Of a stretch of 12,784 nucleotides of DNA, positions 8,501 through 12,784 are shown one piece after another. Numbering within the stretch: the stretch's first letter is position 1; every line of letters starts with the position of its first letter. Made by a program: the position numbers and the translations under genes. The notes beneath the pieces are model-generated. The model saw only the letters and a program-made list of their open reading frames with translations, ran no database searches and had not been told where the DNA came from. The stretch is taken from positions 1 to 12,784 of the forward strand of contig JADGJH010000964.1 in assembly GCA_027596945.1 (NCBI GenBank). Direction: 5' to 3'. Source of the DNA: Physocladia obscura (Eukaryota; Chytridiomycota; Chytridiomycetes; Chytridiales; Chytriomycetaceae).

Positions 8501-9551
8501 CATGGCTAGTATGTTTCGATCAAGAAGTAGAATTGATCGTATTATTCCGAGTCCTTCAAATTCGATGTTGGCTGTTCCAACGTTGGCATCATCTGCGAAT
8601 GGGGATGAGCACTCAAGAAATTCATTTTCCGATGAAGCTAAAATCTCCGAACCTCTCGCTTTGAATCAAATCGCTCCCAAAAAGTGGCGTTCACATGCAC
8701 TATCTGGTCAATTACGCGGCACTCCTTCATTAAGTTCTGACGGGGCCTCAAATTCGGAGTCAACATCGCATACTGTTGATATGGCGCGTACTGGAACCGT
8801 TATGTCTCTGAGTGCCTCCGAATATCATATACACACTGGATCTAGCAAAAGCGGAAGTTTGTTTCATTGGGACGAAAAGAAGATGCGCACACACGCAGGT
8901 GCAGTCGATTATCGGGCAATCAGTCATCGAAATCCAGAAGTATTATTGGCTGATCTGCGAGATATGTTTCTGGAACGGGGATATGAAGTTGCAAGCAGGA
9001 ACGATACTGAAGTTGGAAATTACCGGCTCAAAGTAATAAGGCCTGGATATGTTGTGCGTAGAGGGGTGTCAAATGAAGAAGCTCAAGAGGCCGGCATTCC
9101 GTTGTCTTTGACAGATTTATCTAAGTTCATTGCTATTCCGGATGGGTTATTGAAAGGCAGTGCACAGCCAGAAGTTGTTCCTCTAGCACCGCATATCACT
9201 CGGGGTATAAGCAAAAATGCCAAACTAAAGCAGTCATCAAAAATTGGGCGAATGCTCTCAGGATTACCTCATTCGTTGTCCAAGAAAGTAAAGTATCTGA
9301 AGGAATATGGAATCAACTATAACCGAGGTTTTAGCAAAAAGTCTACGGTAAATTTAGCGGAGAAAGTTCTTCCGCAAGTTCCAAATAGTGAAAACATTCA
9401 GTTTGTCGATGCTATAGTTTTTTATGTGGAATTGCAAAGAGTTCTGAATGTTCCTGGAGTTTGTGTTGTTGACATGAACAGAATCCGTGGAAATATATGG
9501 GCATTTAAGCGGCTGTACGAAGGGCTCGTTGCTGAGATGCCATTAGCCTAA
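5550..9551 (+). CDS. KIN4: Kin4-like CAMKL Ser/Thr protein kinase with C-terminal KA1 domain, eight exons
   Basis: Reconstructed spliced gene of about 1155 aa. Exons: 5550-5669, 5788-5962, 6095-6178, 6243-6292, 6360-6500, 6555-6602, 6650-8427, 8480-9551. Introns are 118, 132, 64, 67, 54, 47 and 52 nt; the sum of 3468 coding bases keeps frame. The kinase domain covers about residues 13-277: glycine loop GEGEFGKV (22-29), VAVK lysine 44, alphaC Glu64, HRDLKLEN (138-145), DFG (158-160), likely activation-loop Thr174 in [13 protein letters not shown], and [17 protein letters not shown] (212-228). That last insert is typical of fungal Kin4-type CAMKL kinases. A Ser/Thr- and acid-rich, probably disordered region follows (about 290-925). 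The C-terminal KA1-like domain is in two parts, about 927-992 and 1105-1155, the latter with [22 protein letters not shown]1 domains bind acidic phospholipids and can inhibit the kinase. All catalytic residues are present. Start choice is uncertain (5433 is the in-frame alternative). In yeast Kin4 acts in the spindle-position checkpoint; that role is not demonstrated here. Confidence 0.85.
6908..6955 (+). other. Possible in-frame optional intron in kinase exon 7
   Basis: A 48-nt segment begins GTAAAT after AAG and ends TTTTCAG before AAAATG, the same kind of boundary as the other introns of this gene (47-132 nt). It has no stop codon and its length is a multiple of three. Retention adds 16 residues ([16 protein letters not shown]) just after the kinase domain; removal gives ERRK joined to MSHIAVAG via AAA. 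No good branch-point sequence is obvious, so I left it in the coding model. Confidence 0.45.
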
Positions 9552-9819
9552 AATTCAATATTATTATTTCATCGTTTTAGTGAAAATTCTGAAAATTTTT
9601 CCGTTTCAGGCTAACGATATTGACCGCCAATGATACTGTAACCTTAGATTATGACCAGTCAGAATAATTACCAAATTAATAAAATTGTCTTACATTTTCA
9701 ATAAAGTCATTTTCAATTAGTATTGAAATACACTCAACGTGCTACTAAATCAAGTTGAATAGAACGTCAACGAATTATTGACAAATTATTTTCCAAGAAT
9801 CAGTTCAAAGAAAGTAAAG
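9552..9819 (+). promoter_or_regulatory. Kinase 3' UTR and ankyrin-gene promoter
   Basis: This 268-bp AT-rich spacer separates two genes on the plus strand. AATAAA at 9678-9683 and 9700-9705 are the likely poly(A) signals of the kinase mRNA. The part after about 9720 should carry the promoter and leader of the ankyrin-repeat gene. No other gene is seen. Confidence 0.5.
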
Positions 9820-11049
9820 ATGTCAACTAGCAAATCAACAGGAAGGAAATCAGCGAAGGAGGCAACCGACATAAATTCTGGAACCAAAAAATCTTCTACT
9901 TTAAACCCTTCTGTTAGTGCAATGGCTTCAACTTCGAAAAATATGCTCAAGGCACCATCTCAATTGACATCAAAATTTTCACGCTCAGTAGGCGCACTTT
10001 CCCAGCAACCTGCAAAACTTCGATTATCTAGCTCCAAAGCGGCAGCAAACCTATCTGCACAGACTGCAAAAAGTATAGCAGGCATGGAAAATATTCAAAC
10101 CAACAGTGCAAAAATTGCTAACGCAAATATCAAACCCTTGACCAAATCTCAAGAAAAGCTTATGGACGCTTGTAAACGCGGCAACGTAGACGATGTTTAT
10201 ACATGCGTATTAGATAGAGTCGATTTGAACTGTCGATTACCACACTACGGTACAACGTGAGAAAAGAAAAACTCTGAAAAAACCCTTCACTTATTATATA
10301 TATTTAATATTTCAGCCCATTGTCAATGGCGTTTCGGCACGGACATAAAATGGTCTGCAATGTTCTTATTCAATTTGGAGCAAAACCTGATCCTGACAAT
10401 TATGGTGCAACACCGCTGCACTGGTAAGTTTTTCATCTGTCTACTTATTCTCATTTGTATTTTAAATTTTTGGACTCTTCTTTGTTCAGGGCAGCCAATA
10501 ATAATCAATCAGAACTAATTCGTGACCAAGTGAAACGAGGGCATATATCACGTACTGACTTGGCAAAACGAGATTTTTTTGGAAGCTCACCTCTTCATTT
10601 TGGAAGTGGAAAAAATTTGCATGAAGTGGTAAAAACGTTGCTGGATTGTGGGGCTGACAGCCTTATTGCCAACAACGACGGAAGATTGGCAAGCCAGATA
10701 ACTGATGACGAGAGTATAAAAAGGATGTTGCACGGTCAGAAAGTGTTTAAAAGGAAGACAAAAAAGACACTGAAAACCTCGTTTTTTTAAAATAGAGGCG
10801 GAAAAATTAGATGCCGATATACACAAGCACATGGAAGAAGAGGAGCGTCAAAAAGCTCGTGAGATTCAATTAGCAAACTATGACGCGAAAAAAAAAAAAG
10901 GAAAACAACAGGCAAAAAATGTAGGAATCAAATCTGGAAAGACAATTGTTATTGGTGCAAGAAGAGAGCACAAAGCTACAGAAAAGGACCAAAAAAGTTT
11001 GAAAACACCAGGCCCACGACGAGTAACTACCGCATGGACCGAAGCTTAA
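9820..11049 (+). CDS. Ankyrin-repeat protein, four exons
   Basis: Reconstructed spliced gene of 349 aa. Exons: 9820-10256, 10316-10423, 10490-10742, 10798-11049. Introns are 59, 66 and 55 nt. The ATG at 9820 (A-A-G before it) is preferred over an upstream TTG that only keeps the frame open. The first 105 residues are rich in Ser, Ala, Lys and Thr and probably disordered. About four ankyrin repeats follow (roughly 110-265), with hallmark pieces GTTPLSMAFRHGH, YGATPLHWAANNN and FGSSPLHFGSG...LLDCGADSLIAN. The tail (267-349) is highly charged: EEEERQKAREIQLA, then a poly-Lys stretch, ending AWTEA; it may form a short helix or coiled coil. The third intron is the least certain: GTGTTT donor at 10743 with AG at 10796-10797 joins HGQK to AEKLDADIHKH. 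Ankyrin repeats bind other proteins; I do not recognise the partner or orthologue, so no function is assigned. Confidence 0.8.
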
Positions 11050-11073
11050 TTAGTCCAATAAAAATCGTTTATT
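11050..11073. promoter_or_regulatory. Abutting 3' ends with poly(A) signals on both strands
   Basis: Only 19 bp (11050-11068) separate the stop codons of the convergent ankyrin and carrier genes. Plus-strand AATAAA lies at 11057-11062. Minus-strand AATAAA lies at 11068-11073 and overlaps the carrier's TAA stop (11071-11069). Because cleavage occurs downstream of the signal, each transcript should run into the coding part of the other gene. Confidence 0.7.
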
Positions 11074-12176
11074 TTAAAGATTCAAACACAGTGCGCGCTA
11101 TTTCCACTCCCAAGAAAAAGCTGCCGGAAGACGGGAAAGCTAAAACAGACCGTAAGCAACCAAATACGTCCCATCTTTACTAAAAAACGAACAACAAAAA
11201 AAACACAACAAACCTTTCACAAGTACGGGAGCAAGACCTCGATACAAATGAGTGAAACTTTTTTGGCTTCTCAAAACAGACCAAAAAGTGGTCCCTTCGC
11301 CACTTTGTTGGACCTGAGTTTTAATTGTGTCGATCGGAAGACATATGAGCCAGTTTACAATGCCTGCAGAACCGCCAGCCAAAATTGTTTGCCATGGACT
11401 GAACGTATATTTCTCAGTTCCGACAACAAATCCCCGAGATTGCGGAAACGATTGCTTTAAAAGTCGCTTGACACCTTCAAATACTCCAAAATATGCCGCA
11501 TCTCCCGGAAAATCGCGCAATGTTGTTATTGGAGTTCCTCGAAAAAGCTTGGATAATCCGCCATTTGTTCTTATGACGCGCCATATCGAAGTTAAAGGAT
11601 TCAGTGACGGAGAAGACCTTGATTTTGTTTCGACTTGCATGAGAATTTTGATTCGTTCGGCAGGACCCAGTATGAGGGAGGTTGGAATGGCAGCTACAGC
11701 CCCTGATAGCGCAACATATTGAATAGGTAATGTATCCACAACGGGCATATCTTTAGGGATTAGGGTCGGGCTATAGTACAATTTTTGAATAGCAGTCATT
11801 GTTGTTGAATAGGACATGTAGCAAATTCCCATAACAGGACCTGAAGAAAAGGAATGTTAAAAGGAACAGAAGTATTTATTCATACCTGCACCAAAAAGAA
11901 CTGGTGATACACCCCGGTAGAGTCCAAGGAATCCGTCAGCACGAAGAATTTGAGCCACAGCCTGCAACGAACCTCCGTAAGCGAATTGAGGGGATTGCAG
12001 CCGCACCTTGTGGCATTTCCAGTTTAATGTGCCGATATGTTTGTTCCAGGGTTCAGTTGGTAACCATCATACTGATTCCTTGGTGGGTTGAGTGGTACCT
12101 TTACGAGATCGAACGGATGGCCTACCAACACATTGGTAATCCCTCCACATGCCCCAAACAGAAAGTTTTCTGTCAT
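11069..12176 (-). CDS. CRC1: Mitochondrial carrier (SLC25), carnitine/acylcarnitine type, four exons
   Basis: Reconstructed spliced gene of 298 aa. Exons on the minus strand: 12176-12099, 12006-11886, 11840-11214, 11139-11069; introns are 92, 45 and 74 nt with matching phases. The three carrier signatures are PFDLVKVRLQ (21-30), GPAERIKILMQ (125-135) and LPIDTIKTQVQ (234-244), each followed by a Tyr/Phe-Arg-Gly segment (LYRGVSPVLFGAGP, LFRGTPITTLRDFPG, LYRGLAPVLVKAFPSSG). Six membrane helices are expected, two per repeat, in the inner mitochondrial membrane. The second-repeat GPAERIK and the C-terminal AFPSSGSFFLGVEIA best fit the carnitine/acylcarnitine carrier group (SLC25A20, yeast Crc1), which exchanges acylcarnitine for carnitine to feed fatty-acid oxidation. 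The related SLC25A29 or ornithine carriers are possible. The last exon is needed for a normal C-terminus; without splicing the frame stays open to a TAG at 11142-11140 and gives a wrong end. The N-terminus is short, as in several fungal carriers. Confidence 0.87.
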
Positions 12177-12255
12177 ATTGAGAGTTTTGCACGAAATGTC
12201 CAATTTCCGAGTTTTCAAAACTCAGAAGTGAGAAAATCCGAGTTTTTAATTTGTA
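12177..12255. promoter_or_regulatory. Divergent promoter between carrier and right-edge gene, with a palindrome
   Basis: The 79-bp gap between the two start codons must serve both genes. It contains a perfect 7-bp inverted repeat with one central base (gagttttcaaaactc, 12209-12223). The 10-mer tccgagtttt occurs twice, at 12206-12215 and 12236-12245. The regulatory role is inferred from position alone. Confidence 0.4.
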
Positions 12256-12784
12256 ATGGAAAAAGCGTATACACTAACAATAAAGCCTGCGCTCAAGAAT
12301 TGTAAGAAGCAAAAAGTTGGTCAAGCCACCTCGGCTGTAGTTGTCAAAGGAGATGATATTCCTGAAGTAGTTCAGGGCATCTGGAATGTTGCGCTTCCAA
12401 ACATCAAAGGAAGAGCTGTACACAATGTCGAAACGGAAAAATATACTCTTGATGATCATCCACCGACAATTGAGCAGTTTGGCTTGTATGTGGAACTGTG
12501 TAAAGGAAGTAGCAAATACTCATATGGTGATGGTTAGTGCTGTTTGTTTTATCAATATACTCATTATAATCATTGTATTTGACACCAGATATTCAGGATA
12601 AAACAACTGCGCTAACCCCTCAAATTCTTCGAAATTTAGGTAATACACAAGGTGGAGTAACATGTTTCATCTATATCTATTCCATTTCATCACATTTTGT
12701 TCGAGATTGGGAAAAATTCAACGGCAAAGTCTTGACTCTGCCAGCAAATCACACTGACTGTTCTGGAGCACCAAACAAAGCCTG
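12256..12784 (+). CDS. Unrecognised protein, 5' part (runs off the window)
   Basis: Two exons are seen: 12256-12532 and 12589 to the window edge. The 56-nt intron has a GTTAGT donor and a CACCAG acceptor; the joined frame (GAT, ATT, CAG, GAT...) stays open to base 12784, giving at least 157 residues. The protein starts MEKAYTLTIKPALKNCKKQK. The N-terminal 50 residues (AYTLTIK ... TSAVVVKGDDIPEVVQGIW) look like a small alternating beta/alpha fold, perhaps ubiquitin- or PB1-like, but this is a guess. The later part has an HFVRDWEKFNGKV stretch and several cysteines. No signal peptide or membrane segment is evident. I do not recognise the family; a transposon-derived or lineage-specific gene cannot be excluded. 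Confidence 0.6.

Noticed and set aside
10732..10797. Alternative splice sites for the third ankyrin-gene intron (donors GTATAA near 10714 or GTCAGA near 10735 with AG at 10795)
   Set aside because: They keep frame, but use poorer donors or remove the end of the last ankyrin repeat (ESIKRML); GTGTTT at 10743 with AG at 10797 keeps it.
11180..11209. A 30-nt GT...AG mini-intron in the carrier that would give VLVKGF-KDGTYL
   Set aside because: It contains no adenine before the final AG, so it has no branch point, and it is too short. The 74-nt intron 11213-11140 gives a far better family match (AFPSSGSFFLG).
1..12784. tRNA or rRNA genes, CRISPR arrays, transposon ends, viral or toxin genes
   Set aside because: I found no box A/B pair, rRNA-like stretch, spaced direct repeats, long terminal inverted repeats or recognisable viral or toxin proteins by reading both strands.

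Overview
The window is a gene-dense piece of a eukaryotic nuclear genome, most likely from a fungus. Genes sit 20-400 bp apart on both strands. Many are cut by short introns (45-132 nt) with GT...AG ends, T-rich 3' parts and AATAAA-type poly(A) signals, and the base composition is AT-rich. The gene set (EDC3, METTL22-type methyltransferase, GINS subunit PSF3, Kin4-like CAMKL kinase, mitochondrial carnitine-type carrier) and the compact layout suggest an early-diverging fungus, possibly a chytrid. That placement is inference from content, not a database match.

Left third (1-4373): three genes, all on the minus strand and all intronless as read. They are an Eis-type GNAT/SCP2-like acetyltransferase (52-1527), the mRNA-decapping scaffold EDC3 (1652-3055) and a METTL22-like protein lysine methyltransferase (3456-4373). 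The bacterial-type Eis-like gene is a candidate for ancient horizontal transfer.

Middle (4374-9819): intron-rich. A stretch of about 1 kb with no long open frame holds a complete six-exon PSF3 gene on the minus strand (4509-5415, 185 aa), reconstructed here from splice sites and family alignment. It is divergent from a large eight-exon Ser/Thr kinase gene on the plus strand (5550-9551, about 1155 aa). The kinase has a Kin4-like catalytic domain, a long disordered middle and a C-terminal KA1 domain. The kinase gene would look like two genes without the 52-nt intron at 8428-8479.

Right third (9820-12784): a four-exon ankyrin-repeat protein (plus strand, 9820-11049) runs head-on into a four-exon mitochondrial carnitine/acylcarnitine-type carrier (minus strand, 11069-12176), with only 19 bp between the stop codons. 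Divergent from the carrier is the 5' part of an unrecognised gene (12256 to the window edge).

The genes have unrelated housekeeping roles (mRNA decay, DNA replication, protein methylation, signalling, mitochondrial transport). I see no operon-like or multi-gene system. The most useful results are the corrected gene models and a few sequence oddities: an in-frame optional intron, duplicated stop/poly(A) units, abutting 3' ends, and a KA1 domain with a large basic insert.
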